Positions 17,510 to 26,396 of a DNA stretch of 64,000 nt are shown piece after piece. The notes under the pieces were generated by a model, which searched no databases, was not told the origin of the DNA, and worked only from the letters and a program-made list of their open reading frames with translations. The position numbers and the translations under genes were made by a program. The first letter of the stretch is position 1, and every line of letters starts with the position of its first letter. Source of the stretch: Pedobacter cryoconitis (lineage in GTDB: Bacteria > Bacteroidota > Bacteroidia > Sphingobacteriales > Sphingobacteriaceae); NCBI RefSeq assembly GCF_003259615.1, contig NZ_QLLR01000003.1, positions 248,001-312,000 on the forward strand. Reading direction: 5' to 3'.

Positions 17510-18217
17510 ATGAATATAAACGATTTTATAGTGCAGGTTGCACTTCCTGAACATCGTGTTTTTGCAGAAGAAATCTGTGAAGAAATGGCTGAATCTGCTA
17601 AGGCACGAGGTACAGGTATCGCTAAACGCTCGCCTGAATATGTTGCAGGAAAGATGACTGAAGGTAAGTCAGTTATTGCTTTCCATAAAGACGGCTCCTG
17701 GGCTGGGTTCTGTTATATTGAAACATGGAGCCATGGGCAATTTGTGGCCAATTCGGGTTTAGTAGTCAGTCCTAAGTATAGAAAAATGGGACTTGCGCAT
17801 ACCATTAAATACAAAATCTTCGAATTATCCCGTCAGAAATATCCTAAAGCCAAGATCTTCGGTTTAACAACTGGTCTTGCTGTGATGAAAATTAACTCTG
17901 ACCTGGGTTATGAACCTGTCACCTATTCAGAGCTTTCACAAGATGAAGAATTCTGGAAAGGATGCCAGAGCTGCGTGAACTTTGAGATTCTGAAAAGCAA
18001 AGACCGTAAAAACTGTATGTGTACAGCAATGCTTTATGATCCTGCGACGCAGAAACATGATGTAGCAAAGAAATTTGCCGAAGAGCTGGAGCGTAAACCT
18101 AAATTATACGAGCGTTTTATGCGCATTAAACAAAGATTAGTGCTTAAGCCAAAATCTTCGGATGACAAAGGGAGCTTAAAATCATTCTTATACCAATCAG
18201 TCCTATTTTTTAAATAA
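17510..18217 (+). CDS. GNAT N-acyltransferase, candidate first enzyme of arginine synthesis (N-acylglutamate synthase)
   Basis: The 235-residue protein shows a GNAT acyl-CoA site (LVVSPKYRKMGLAHTI, residues 84-99) and a C-terminal cysteine group Cys152-x-x-Cys155 and Cys169-x-Cys171, which looks metal-binding. It heads the arginine cluster, which otherwise lacks argA or argJ. By position it is the best candidate for making N-acetyl- or N-succinyl-glutamate from glutamate. The transcarbamylase in the cluster points to the succinyl form. Function is inference from context; the GNAT fold is read from sequence. Confidence 0.7.
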   Translation: MNINDFIVQVALPEHRVFAEEICEEMAESAKARGTGIAKRSPEYVAGKMTEGKSVIAFHKDGSWAGFCYIETWSHGQFVANSGLVVSPKYRKMGLAHTIKYKIFELSRQKYPKAKIFGLTTGLAVMKINSDLGYEPVTYSELSQDEEFWKGCQSCVNFEILKSKDRKNCMCTAMLYDPATQKHDVAKKFAEELERKPKLYERFMRIKQRLVLKPKSSDDKGSLKSFLYQSVLFFK

Positions 18218-18299
18218 TAACAACTAAAACGGTTATGGAAGCTAACAGGCTAAAAAGAAACGCAGGAAAGTCTCCCAACCACAAAAACACACATTGCTC

Positions 18300-19493
18300 A
18301 TGAAAAAGAAAGTAGTTTTAGCTTTTAGCGGAGGTTTAGATACTTCATTTTGCTGTATTCACCTGGCACAGGACCGTGGACTGGAAGTTCATTCGGTTAT
18401 TGTTAATACAGGTGGTTTTTCTGATGAAGAATTACAGGAAATCGAAAAAAGAGCTTACGCTTTAGGGGTGGCCTCTCATGCTGTAGTTGACGAGACTGCA
18501 AATTATTACGATGGCTGTATTAAGTACCTGGTATTTGGTAATGTATTGAAAAATGCAACCTATCCGCTTTCTGTAAGTGCTGAGCGCGTAAGCCAGGCTA
18601 CTGCAATAGCAAATTATGTTAAAAAAATAGGTGCTGATTATGTAGCACACGGAAGTACCGGTGCTGGTAACGATCAGGTACGTTTTGATATGATTTTTAA
18701 TATTATCATTCCTAACGTAGAGATCATCACACCGATCAGAGATTTGAAATTATCCCGCGAAGCGGAAATAGAATATTTAAGTAAACATGGAGTGGAGTAT
18801 AGTGCTGAAAAAGCAAGATATTCTATCAACAAAGGTTTATGGGGTACATCGGTAGGAGGAAAAGAAACTTTAACTTCTAACGAGACTTTACCAGAAGAAG
18901 CATGGCCAACACAGGTTTCTGAAACGAAAAGCCGTAAAATCGAACTTACTTTTGAAAAAGGGGAATTGGTTGCCTTAGACGGTGAGCAATTAGAACCAGT
19001 AAAAGCAATCCAGAAATTACAGGCAATTGCACAACCATATGGTATTGGTCGTGATATTCATGTGGGAGATACAATCATTGGAATTAAAGGCCGTGTAGGT
19101 TTTGAAGCAGCTGCCCCGATGGTTATTATTAAAGCACACCATACTTTAGAAAAACATACTTTAACGAAGTGGCAGTTGTCATGGAAAGAGCAATTAGCTT
19201 CTTTTTATGGAAACTGGCTGCATGAAGGTCAGTTCCACGATCCGATTATGCGTAATATCGAAGCTTTTCTTGCGGATACACAACATACAGTGAGCGGAAA
19301 AGTATTTGTAGAGCTATTGCCTTACAGATTCCAGATTATCGGTATCGAGTCTGCGCATGACCTGATGAGCAATAAATTCGGCAGCTACGGAGAAATGAAC
19401 AATGCGTGGAGTGGTGAAGATGTTAAAGGGTTCTCTAAAATATTTGGCAACCAGGTAATGATCTGGCATAAAGTGAACGGAAATGAAGATTAA
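18300..19493 (+). CDS. argG: Argininosuccinate synthase
   Basis: The 397-residue protein has the ATP pyrophosphatase P-loop VLAFSGGLDTSFC at the N-terminus and the blocks ADYVAHGSTGAGNDQVRFD and SRDLKLSREAE-like (RDLKLSREAEIEYL). It joins citrulline and aspartate using ATP. The ATG at 18300 is used; an upstream TTG two codons earlier is unlikely. A 22-codon open frame (18235-18303) overlaps the start in ATGA. The last 11 bases overlap argC, so translation is coupled. Confidence 0.94.
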   Translation: MKKKVVLAFSGGLDTSFCCIHLAQDRGLEVHSVIVNTGGFSDEELQEIEKRAYALGVASHAVVDETANYYDGCIKYLVFGNVLKNATYPLSVSAERVSQATAIANYVKKIGADYVAHGSTGAGNDQVRFDMIFNIIIPNVEIITPIRDLKLSREAEIEYLSKHGVEYSAEKARYSINKGLWGTSVGGKETLTSNETLPEEAWPTQVSETKSRKIELTFEKGELVALDGEQLEPVKAIQKLQAIAQPYGIGRDIHVGDTIIGIKGRVGFEAAAPMVIIKAHHTLEKHTLTKWQLSWKEQLASFYGNWLHEGQFHDPIMRNIEAFLADTQHTVSGKVFVELLPYRFQIIGIESAHDLMSNKFGSYGEMNNAWSGEDVKGFSKIFGNQVMIWHKVNGNED

Positions 19494-20454
19494 AGCAGGT
19501 ATAGTTGGCGGTGCCGGGTATACCGGTGGTGAAATGCTGCGCCTGCTGATTAATCATGATGGCGTAGAAATCGTATTTGTACACAGCAACAGTAATGGTG
19601 GAAATCTGATCTCAGACGTTCATACTGATCTTTTAGGAGATACTGACCTGCGTTTTACGGATGAACTTTCTTCTGCCATAGACGTGCTTTTTTTATGCGT
19701 GGGCCATGGCGATGCAAAGAAATTCCTGGCTGCAAACCCTATTGCAGCCGGTATTAAAATAATAGATCTGAGCCAGGATTTCAGATTAGCTGAAGCTGCG
19801 GGGCAGGACTGGGTTTACGGTTTACCTGAATTAAACAGAGATCGTATCAAAACCGCGAACTTTATTGCAAATCCGGGTTGTTTTGCAACTTGTATTCAGC
19901 TGGCCCTATTGCCACTGGCAGCAAAAGGATTATTGAAAAGTGAAGTTCATATCAATGCAACAACGGGGTCAACAGGTGCAGGACAAAGCCTTGCGGCAAC
20001 TTCTCATTTTAGCTGGCGTAACAATAATCTGTCTGTTTATAAGGCTTTTGAACATCAGCATCTGAATGAAATCGGAGAAAGCCTTTTACAGCTGGATGGT
20101 GATTTTAACCAGGAGCTGAACTTTATCCCGCAACGCGGAGATTTTACCAGAGGTATTCTTGCTGCGGTGTATTTGGAAAGCGATTTAACGGCTGAACAGG
20201 CACAAAAGCTTTATGAAGACTATTATAGCGGACATCCTTTTACACATGTCAGTCCAAAGAATATTGATCTTAAACAGGTCGTGAATACGAATAAGGGATT
20301 GGTACATGTAGAAAAACATGGCAATAAATTATTAATAATCAGTATGATCGATAATCTGTTAAAAGGAGCGAGCGGACAGGCGGTACAGAATATGAATTTG
20401 ATGTTTGGATTAGACGAACGGCAAGGGCTGAAACTTAAGGCAGCTGCTTTTTAA
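19483..20454 (+). CDS. argC: N-acetyl- (or N-succinyl-) gamma-glutamyl-phosphate reductase
   Basis: The 323-residue dehydrogenase has the NADPH-binding GIVGGAGYTGGEMLRLL and the catalytic Cys in ANPGCFATCIQLALLPL. SGAGQS-type and HQHLNEI blocks complete the ArgC pattern. It reduces the acyl-glutamyl phosphate made by ArgB. It starts inside the end of argG. The acyl group (acetyl or succinyl) cannot be read from this enzyme. Confidence 0.93.
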   Translation: MKIKAGIVGGAGYTGGEMLRLLINHDGVEIVFVHSNSNGGNLISDVHTDLLGDTDLRFTDELSSAIDVLFLCVGHGDAKKFLAANPIAAGIKIIDLSQDFRLAEAAGQDWVYGLPELNRDRIKTANFIANPGCFATCIQLALLPLAAKGLLKSEVHINATTGSTGAGQSLAATSHFSWRNNNLSVYKAFEHQHLNEIGESLLQLDGDFNQELNFIPQRGDFTRGILAAVYLESDLTAEQAQKLYEDYYSGHPFTHVSPKNIDLKQVVNTNKGLVHVEKHGNKLLIISMIDNLLKGASGQAVQNMNLMFGLDERQGLKLKAAAF

Positions 20455-20466
20455 ATCAACAAACCC

Positions 20467-20482
20467 GCCTGTTTAAACAGGC
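20467..20482. repeat. Perfect 16 bp palindrome between argC and argD
   Basis: GCCTGTTTAAACAGGC is fully self-complementary and lies 13 bases after the argC stop. It lacks a T-run, so it is more likely an mRNA processing or stabilising hairpin than a terminator. A related hairpin follows argF' (22647-22672), and another lies before yicC (35986-36009). Confidence 0.45.
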
Positions 20483-20547
20483 ATTGCAATCAAATTATTT
20501 TATGAATCTCCTGAGGTGAAAGCCTGGGATAAAAAGCTTTAAAAAAG

Positions 20548-21681
20548 ATGAACTTATTCGATGTATACCCTTTAAATGATATAGAAATTGTTAAAGCCTC
20601 TGGGCTTGCCGTATGGGATGCCAATGGGCAGGAATACCTTGATCTTTACGGCGGACATGCCGTAATTTCTATCGGTCATACGCACCCTCACTATGTAAAA
20701 CGTTTAACAGACCAGTTGAACAAAGTGGGATTTTACTCTAATTCAGTGAAAATACCTTTGCAGGTGGAACTTGCGGAGAAACTGGGTAAAGTTTCAGGAA
20801 AGACTGATTATCAGTTATTTCTTTGTAATTCTGGTGCTGAAGCAAATGAAAATGCTTTGAAACTGGCTTCTTTCTATAATGGAAGAAAAAAAGTGATCGC
20901 TTTTAAAGGAGCTTTTCACGGCCGTACTTCCTTAGCTGTTTCAGCAACAGACAATCCTAAAATTATTGCACCAGTAAACAGTACGGACAATATCGTTTTT
21001 CTTCCTTTCAATGATGAAGAAGCTTTGAAACAGGCTTTTGCAGCTTATGGAGAAGAAATCAGCTCGGTGATTATTGAAGGTATACAAGGTGTTGGCGGAA
21101 TTAAAGAAGCTTCTGTAAGCTTCCTGCAATTGATCCGCACATTATGTGACCAATACAATGCCGTTTATATCGCTGACAGTGTTCAATGTGGTTATGGCAG
21201 AACAGGTTTATTTTATTCTCATGATTATGCTGGTGTAAATGCCGATGTATATACCATGGCAAAAGGAATGGGAAATGGATTTCCTGTAGCAGGAATTTCT
21301 ATTGCGCCTAAGTTTACAGCATGGCATTCCATGCTGGGCACTACTTTTGGCGGGAACCATTTGGCTTGTGCAGCTGCATTAGCAGTTTTGGAAGTCATGG
21401 AAGAAGACCAGCTGATGGAAAATGCAGCAAAAATTGGGGATTATTTAATTACTGAACTTCAAAAGATCGAAGAAATCCGTGAAGTAAGAGGACGCGGTTT
21501 AATGATCGGTATTGAGCTGCCTGAAGAACTTTCACAAGTTAAAAAGAACTTGCTGTTCAAGCAGTTTATCTTCACGGGGGAGGCTAAGCCAAATGTAATC
21601 AGGTTATTGCCTGCATTGAATTTGACCAGGGCACAAGCAGATCAATTTTTAGAAAACTTTAAAATTGCTATAAAAGGATGA
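20548..21681 (+). CDS. argD: Acetyl/succinyl-ornithine aminotransferase
   Basis: The 377-residue class-III PLP aminotransferase shows LFLCNSGAEANENALKLA, AFHGRTSLAVSATD, the IIEGIQGVGG block and YTMAKGMGNGFPVAGI, which holds the catalytic Lys. It transaminates the acylated glutamate semialdehyde to acyl-ornithine. The stop overlaps the argF' start in ATGA. Ornithine and GABA aminotransferases are relatives, but the operon context settles the call. Confidence 0.92.
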   Translation: MNLFDVYPLNDIEIVKASGLAVWDANGQEYLDLYGGHAVISIGHTHPHYVKRLTDQLNKVGFYSNSVKIPLQVELAEKLGKVSGKTDYQLFLCNSGAEANENALKLASFYNGRKKVIAFKGAFHGRTSLAVSATDNPKIIAPVNSTDNIVFLPFNDEEALKQAFAAYGEEISSVIIEGIQGVGGIKEASVSFLQLIRTLCDQYNAVYIADSVQCGYGRTGLFYSHDYAGVNADVYTMAKGMGNGFPVAGISIAPKFTAWHSMLGTTFGGNHLACAAALAVLEVMEEDQLMENAAKIGDYLITELQKIEEIREVRGRGLMIGIELPEELSQVKKNLLFKQFIFTGEAKPNVIRLLPALNLTRAQADQFLENFKIAIKG

Positions 21682-22643
21682 ACCAGTTCACTTCAGTCAA
21701 CGATGTTGAAGACATCGGCCAATTAGTAAAGGATGCACTTGCTTTAAAGAGCAATCCTTATGCAGACCAGCAGTTGGGGAAAAACAAGACGCTTGGACTT
21801 GTTTTTCTGAATCCAAGTTTGCGTACCCGCTTAAGTACCCAGAAAGCCGCCATTAACTTAGGAATGAGTGTAATGGTGATGAATATGGATAAAGAAGGGT
21901 GGGCACTGGAAACTGAAGACGGAGTGGTCATGAACGGAACTACTGTAGAGCATATTCGCGAAGCAGCTGCGGTAATGGGACAGTATTGCGATATTCTGGG
22001 CTTACGTTCTTTTCCAAAACTGGTAAACAGGGAAGAAGATTACAACGAAGATTTCTTTAACAAGTTTATCAAATATTGCAGTGTTCCTGTAGTGAGTTTA
22101 GAAAGCGCTACCCGTCATCCTTTACAAAGTCTGGCGGATCTGGTAACTATTAAAGAAACCTGGAAAGGCGCGGCTAAACCTAAAGTAGTTTTGGCCTGGG
22201 CACCGCATATCAAGGCTTTGCCACAAGCGGTTCCTAACTCTTTCGCAGAATGGATGTGTAAAGCGCAGCAGGAAGATATGCTTGATTTTACAATTGTTCA
22301 GCCTGAAGGATATGAACTTTCTGAAGATTTCACACCTGGTGCTCACATTACGCATAATTTGCAGGAAGCATTAGCGGATGCAGATTATATTTATGTAAAA
22401 AACTGGTCTAGTTACAAAGAATACGGTAAAATACTTCCTTATCCGGAAGGGTGGATGCTGAACAATGAACTTCTAAAAGGTACAAATGATGCGAAGGTAA
22501 TGCACTGTTTACCTGTTAGAAGGGATCTGGAACTTTCATCTGAGGTATTGGACGGGCCAAATTCATTAGTTGTCCATGAGGCGGGAAATCGCTTATGGGC
22601 AGCACAGGCAGTTTTGAAAGGTCTGTTACAAAAGCTATCTTAG
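21678..22643 (+). CDS. argF': N-succinyl-L-ornithine transcarbamylase (ArgF')
   Basis: The 321-residue transcarbamylase has the carbamoyl-phosphate loop NPSLRTRLSTQKAA (Ser47, Arg49, Thr50), LESATRHPLQSLADL, and HCLPVRRD. It resembles B. fragilis ArgF' and Xanthomonas acetylornithine transcarbamylase rather than classical ArgF. The specificity residue (Glu92 in the acetyl enzyme, Pro90 in the succinyl enzyme) is Val90 here. A Glu-to-Val change was reported to give succinyl specificity in the Xanthomonas enzyme, so succinylornithine is the predicted substrate. It overlaps argD by four bases. Confidence 0.88.
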   Translation: MNQFTSVNDVEDIGQLVKDALALKSNPYADQQLGKNKTLGLVFLNPSLRTRLSTQKAAINLGMSVMVMNMDKEGWALETEDGVVMNGTTVEHIREAAAVMGQYCDILGLRSFPKLVNREEDYNEDFFNKFIKYCSVPVVSLESATRHPLQSLADLVTIKETWKGAAKPKVVLAWAPHIKALPQAVPNSFAEWMCKAQQEDMLDFTIVQPEGYELSEDFTPGAHITHNLQEALADADYIYVKNWSSYKEYGKILPYPEGWMLNNELLKGTNDAKVMHCLPVRRDLELSSEVLDGPNSLVVHEAGNRLWAAQAVLKGLLQKLS

Positions 22644-22646
22644 GGA

Positions 22647-22672
22647 GCCTGATTTAATTCATAAAATCAGGC
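22647..22672. repeat. Intercistronic hairpin after argF'
   Basis: GCCTGATTT (22647-22655) and AAATCAGGC (22664-22672) form a 9 bp stem with an 8-base loop. No T-run follows on the plus strand, so readthrough into the hydrolase and argB is expected. It may tune mRNA stability within the cluster. Confidence 0.5.
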
Positions 22673-22712
22673 CTCTATTGGCTTAATAACCGTTAAAAAC
22701 CTAAGAAATCTT

Positions 22713-23672
22713 ATGAAAAGGCTCAATCTTTTATTATGTGCACTTTGCTTTTCCGCACTCTCTTTTGCGCAGCAAAAAACTGTAGATAGCTGGACTGATG
22801 GTAAATTTGTTACTGTCAATGGAGCTAAATTATGGGTAGTTACGGTTGGGCAGGGTGATCCGGTCATTTTTATTGCTGGGGGCCCTGGTGGTGCACATCC
22901 TGGCTTAAGAAGTTTTGATCCTTTAGCGGATGCAAATCATCAGCTGATTTATTTTGACGGGTTTGGGAGAGGAAAATCAGACACTGCAAAAGTGGTTTCA
23001 GACTATAGCCTGCAAAGAGATATTGAAGATATAGAAGGTTTAAGAAAGGCATTAAAACTTAAAAAGGTATCCCTTTTAGGGCATTCTTACGGAGGATTAG
23101 TTGCCCAGGGGTACGCCATTAAGTATCCAGATAATGTAAGTCACCTGATCCTGGCCAATACTTTTCACAGTTATGTGATGTGGCAGGAAAATGATGACAA
23201 TTCTAACCACGAGATCAAAACAAATTATCCGGAAGTATGGGCTGATCTGATGAAAATCAGAGAGCAGGGGGCTGTTTCAAGTGATGCTGCGCATCAGGAG
23301 ATTTACGGGAAAGTTCCTTATGGATTTTTATATGCTTATAATCCTGGTCAGTTCGTTGCCAGGGGCAGAAAACCTTATCCAAATAGCATGAATACCAAAC
23401 TATACTATCAAATGGTAGGCAGGGACGGTGATTTTTATGTGGGAAGTGATATAGGAACTTTTGACTTCAGAAAACAGTTGAAGGATTTAAAGATGCCGAT
23501 ATTAGTGATTGGCGGCCGGTTCGACAGAGTAGCTACACCGTGGATGATGGTAAAGTATAAAGAATACTGTCCGCAGGCGCAGTTTGTAATGTTTGAAAAA
23601 TCTGGTCATAATCCACAGGTAGAAGAACCAGAAAAAGAATTTCCTATCATCAATGAGTTCCTTAAGAAATAA
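22713..23672 (+). CDS. Exported alpha/beta hydrolase of the proline iminopeptidase-like (S33) type
   Basis: The 319-residue protein begins with a signal peptide ending near FAQQ (residue 20). FIAGGPGGAHPG is the oxyanion region, LLGHSYGGLVAQGYA the nucleophile elbow, and KSGHNPQVEEP holds the catalytic His. The GGPGG form fits S33 proline iminopeptidases. An exported hydrolase lying between argF' and argB is unexpected: it may release amino acids from peptides, or it may be a chance insertion. It is followed by argB after three bases. The substrate is unknown. Confidence 0.82.
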   Translation: MKRLNLLLCALCFSALSFAQQKTVDSWTDGKFVTVNGAKLWVVTVGQGDPVIFIAGGPGGAHPGLRSFDPLADANHQLIYFDGFGRGKSDTAKVVSDYSLQRDIEDIEGLRKALKLKKVSLLGHSYGGLVAQGYAIKYPDNVSHLILANTFHSYVMWQENDDNSNHEIKTNYPEVWADLMKIREQGAVSSDAAHQEIYGKVPYGFLYAYNPGQFVARGRKPYPNSMNTKLYYQMVGRDGDFYVGSDIGTFDFRKQLKDLKMPILVIGGRFDRVATPWMMVKYKEYCPQAQFVMFEKSGHNPQVEEPEKEFPIINEFLKK

Positions 23673-23675
23673 AGT

Positions 23676-24464
23676 ATGAAGCAGTTAACGGTTATAAAAA
23701 TAGGTGGAAATGTAATTGATAACTCGGAGAAGCTGCACCAGTTTCTTGTTGATTTTACAGCTTTGCCAGGAGATAAAATCCTGATCCATGGAGGCGGTAA
23801 GATTGCCACAGAATTAGGGACCTCCCTGGGAATTGAGCCTAAACTGGTTGATGGCAGAAGAATTACAGATATTGAAACCCTGCGCGTAGTCACTATGGTT
23901 TACGCAGGGCTGATTAATAAAAATATGGTTGCGCAGTTACAGGCCAGAGGATGTAATGCGATTGGATTAAGCGGGGCAGATGGCAATGTGATTAAGGCGG
24001 TAAAGCGCCCGGTTAAAGAGATAGACTTTGGTTTTGTAGGTGATCTGGATGAAAATTCTGTCTCTGTAACGACATTGGATAGTTTGCTCAAAAGTAAACT
24101 GATCCCTGTTTTATGTGCGATTACGCATGATGGAGATAGCCAGTTACTGAATACCAATGCAGATACTATCGCTTCGGCGGTTGCTGTTGCAATGTCTTCG
24201 GTTTATGAAACACGCCTGGTTTACTGTTTTGAGAAAAAGGGTGTTTTACGTGATGTAGAGGATGAAACTTCGCTGGTAACAGAGATCAAAAGAGAAGATT
24301 TTGAACGTTTGCAGACCGAAGGGGTAGTTTCAGGAGGGATGATCCCTAAATTACATAACGCATTTGAAGCCATCAGACAAGGGGTTAAGGCAGTCTATAT
24401 TGGCAAAGCAGATGAGTTACCGCAGATTGATACACAGGGTTTTGGAACCCGATTAATAGATTAA
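23676..24464 (+). CDS. argB: N-acetyl- (or N-succinyl-) glutamate kinase
   Basis: The 262-residue amino-acid kinase has KIGGNVIDN at the N-terminus, IHGGGKIATELG for nucleotide/substrate binding, and the C-terminal GGMIPKLHNAFEAIRQGV. It phosphorylates acyl-glutamate. It lacks a clear N-terminal helix of the arginine-inhibited hexameric enzymes, so feedback inhibition by arginine is doubtful (inference). proC follows after one base. Confidence 0.93.
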   Translation: MKQLTVIKIGGNVIDNSEKLHQFLVDFTALPGDKILIHGGGKIATELGTSLGIEPKLVDGRRITDIETLRVVTMVYAGLINKNMVAQLQARGCNAIGLSGADGNVIKAVKRPVKEIDFGFVGDLDENSVSVTTLDSLLKSKLIPVLCAITHDGDSQLLNTNADTIASAVAVAMSSVYETRLVYCFEKKGVLRDVEDETSLVTEIKREDFERLQTEGVVSGGMIPKLHNAFEAIRQGVKAVYIGKADELPQIDTQGFGTRLID

Positions 24465-24465
24465 T

Positions 24466-25284
24466 ATGGGACAGTTTAAAGGCAAGATAGCGATACTGGG
24501 CAGTGGTAATATTGGAATTTCACTGGCTAAAGGATTAGTTAAAGCGAATTATGTGCCGGCTGGTGCAATCACTTTAACCAGGAGGACTTTAAGTCATTTA
24601 ACAGGGTTTGCGAACCTTGGTTATCAGATCAGTGCTGACAATGCTGCGGCTGTAGCAGCTTCGGATGTGATTGTTCTGGCTGTTTTACCACAGCAACTGA
24701 ATCAGCTGATGGAAGAGATTTCTGGTACGATTGATATTAAGCGTCATCTGGTGATTTCTGTGGCTTCAGGAGTAAGCTGTGCGGCAATCCGTGAGAAACT
24801 GGGAGAGCAATTAGAAGTTATTCGTGCCATGCCCAATACAGCTATCGCTATTGGGCAGTCTATGACCTGTGTAGCTGCAGACCGTGCTTCGGCAGAAAAT
24901 ATTACCGAAGTAACCAAAATGTTTGAAACGGTTGGTGCTGTAGTTAAAATTAATGAAGACCTGATGACTGCTGCAACTGCTTTGTGCGCTTGTGGTATCG
25001 CTTTCTTTTTAAGAGGTATCCGTGCCGCTTCGCAAGGTGGTGTGGAAATTGGTTTCCATGCAGATGAGGCGCTGAAAATGGCTGTCCAGACTGCAAAGGG
25101 AGCCGCGGATTTACTTTTGCAGATGCAATCGCATCCAGAGCAGGAAATTGATAAAGTAACTTCGCCAAAGGGATGTACTATTGCTGGCTTGAATGAAATG
25201 GAGCACAATGGGTTCAGTTCATCCCTGATTAAAGGCATTAAGCTTTCGGCTATAAAAGCCGGGGCATTATATACAAAAGAATAA
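24466..25284 (+). CDS. proC: Pyrroline-5-carboxylate reductase
   Basis: The 272-residue protein has the NAD(P)-binding AILGSGNIGISLAKGL and the ProC substrate region IRAMPNTAIAIGQSMT, followed by a C-terminal helical domain with VTSPKGCTIAGLNEME. It makes proline from pyrroline-5-carboxylate. Its place inside the arginine cluster links arginine and proline supply. It is spaced by one base from argB and three from the deacylase gene. Confidence 0.93.
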   Translation: MGQFKGKIAILGSGNIGISLAKGLVKANYVPAGAITLTRRTLSHLTGFANLGYQISADNAAAVAASDVIVLAVLPQQLNQLMEEISGTIDIKRHLVISVASGVSCAAIREKLGEQLEVIRAMPNTAIAIGQSMTCVAADRASAENITEVTKMFETVGAVVKINEDLMTAATALCACGIAFFLRGIRAASQGGVEIGFHADEALKMAVQTAKGAADLLLQMQSHPEQEIDKVTSPKGCTIAGLNEMEHNGFSSSLIKGIKLSAIKAGALYTKE

Positions 25285-25287
25285 ATT

Positions 25288-26355
25288 ATGATAGAGACGC
25301 TGCAAAAAGATAGTTTGGAATTGTTGAAGAATCTGATCAGTATTCAATCTTTCAGTAAGGAAGAGGATAAAACTGCTGATCTGATCGGGCAATTTTTGCA
25401 GGAACGAGGAGTTAAAATACACCGTAAGCTGAATAATATCTGGGCTTACAATCAGCATTTCGATGCGGGTAAGCCTACTGTACTTTTAAATTCGCACCAT
25501 GATACGGTAAAGCCAAACTCAGGTTATACGAGAGATCCTTATGCGCCGAAAATAGAAGATGGAAAGTTGTATGGACTGGGAAGTAATGATGCAGGCGGCT
25601 GCCTGGTTTCCCTGATTGCTACTTTTCTGTATTTCTATGCGCAGGAAGATCTGGCTTATAATATCTGTTTAGCGACAACTGCCGAAGAAGAAATATCAGG
25701 AAATGACGGACTGGAATGTATCATTCCTGAGCTTGGGGAACTGGAATTTGCTATTGTTGGTGAGCCTACAGAAATGCAGCTTGCTATCGCTGAAAGAGGA
25801 TTATTAGTCCTGGATTGTACGGTGACCGGAAAAGCTGGTCATGCGGCGAGAGAAGAAGGTGACAATGCAATTTATAAAGCATTGAAAGATATTGAATGGT
25901 TCAGAAACTACCGTTTTGCAAAAGTATCTGAAGTATTCGGGCCTTTGAAAATGTCGGTAACGATCATCAATGCGGGTTCTCAGCACAATGTAGTGCCTGC
26001 AACTTGTACGTTCACTGTGGATGTGCGGGTTACTGATGCTTACAGCAATGAAGAAGTATTGAGAATTATCCGTACCAATGTGGATTGCGATGTCAAGGCA
26101 CGTTCTGTCCGGTTAAAACCTTCCTCAATTGATAAAGGGCATCCGCTTGTGCAGTCTGGTATTGCATTGGGCAGAACGACTTATGGTTCGCCAACAACAT
26201 CAGATCAGGCTTTATTAAGTATTCCTTCTGTAAAGGTAGGGCCTGGTGATTCAGCACGTTCCCATATGGCGGATGAATATGTATTCGTTAGGGAGATTGC
26301 TGAGGGAATACAATTATACATTGATATGCTTAAACCGGTTATCAACGGGAAATAA
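25288..26355 (+). CDS. argE: M20 family acyl-ornithine/citrulline deacylase
   Basis: The 355-residue M20 metallohydrolase has LNSHHDTV (His and Asp ligands), GLGSNDAGG, TAEEEISGNDG (catalytic and ligand Glu) and VGEPTEM. The final His is in DSARSHMADE. In pathways that use acyl-ornithine transcarbamylases, an M20 enzyme removes the acyl group from acyl-citrulline. That role fits here better than acetylornithine deacetylation. The call for this exact substrate is inference from the cluster. Confidence 0.86.
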   Translation: MIETLQKDSLELLKNLISIQSFSKEEDKTADLIGQFLQERGVKIHRKLNNIWAYNQHFDAGKPTVLLNSHHDTVKPNSGYTRDPYAPKIEDGKLYGLGSNDAGGCLVSLIATFLYFYAQEDLAYNICLATTAEEEISGNDGLECIIPELGELEFAIVGEPTEMQLAIAERGLLVLDCTVTGKAGHAAREEGDNAIYKALKDIEWFRNYRFAKVSEVFGPLKMSVTIINAGSQHNVVPATCTFTVDVRVTDAYSNEEVLRIIRTNVDCDVKARSVRLKPSSIDKGHPLVQSGIALGRTTYGSPTTSDQALLSIPSVKVGPGDSARSHMADEYVFVREIAEGIQLYIDMLKPVINGK

Positions 26356-26396
26356 CATTTGCTCTTTAGAGAGCGTTTTATAATTTATAATAGACA

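Noticed and set aside
20467..20482. Transcription terminator between argC and argD
   Set aside because: The palindrome lacks a following T-run, and argD is needed in the same pathway 66 bases downstream.
24744..25238. 164-codon minus-strand frame inside proC
   Set aside because: It is the antisense shadow of a well-conserved gene.
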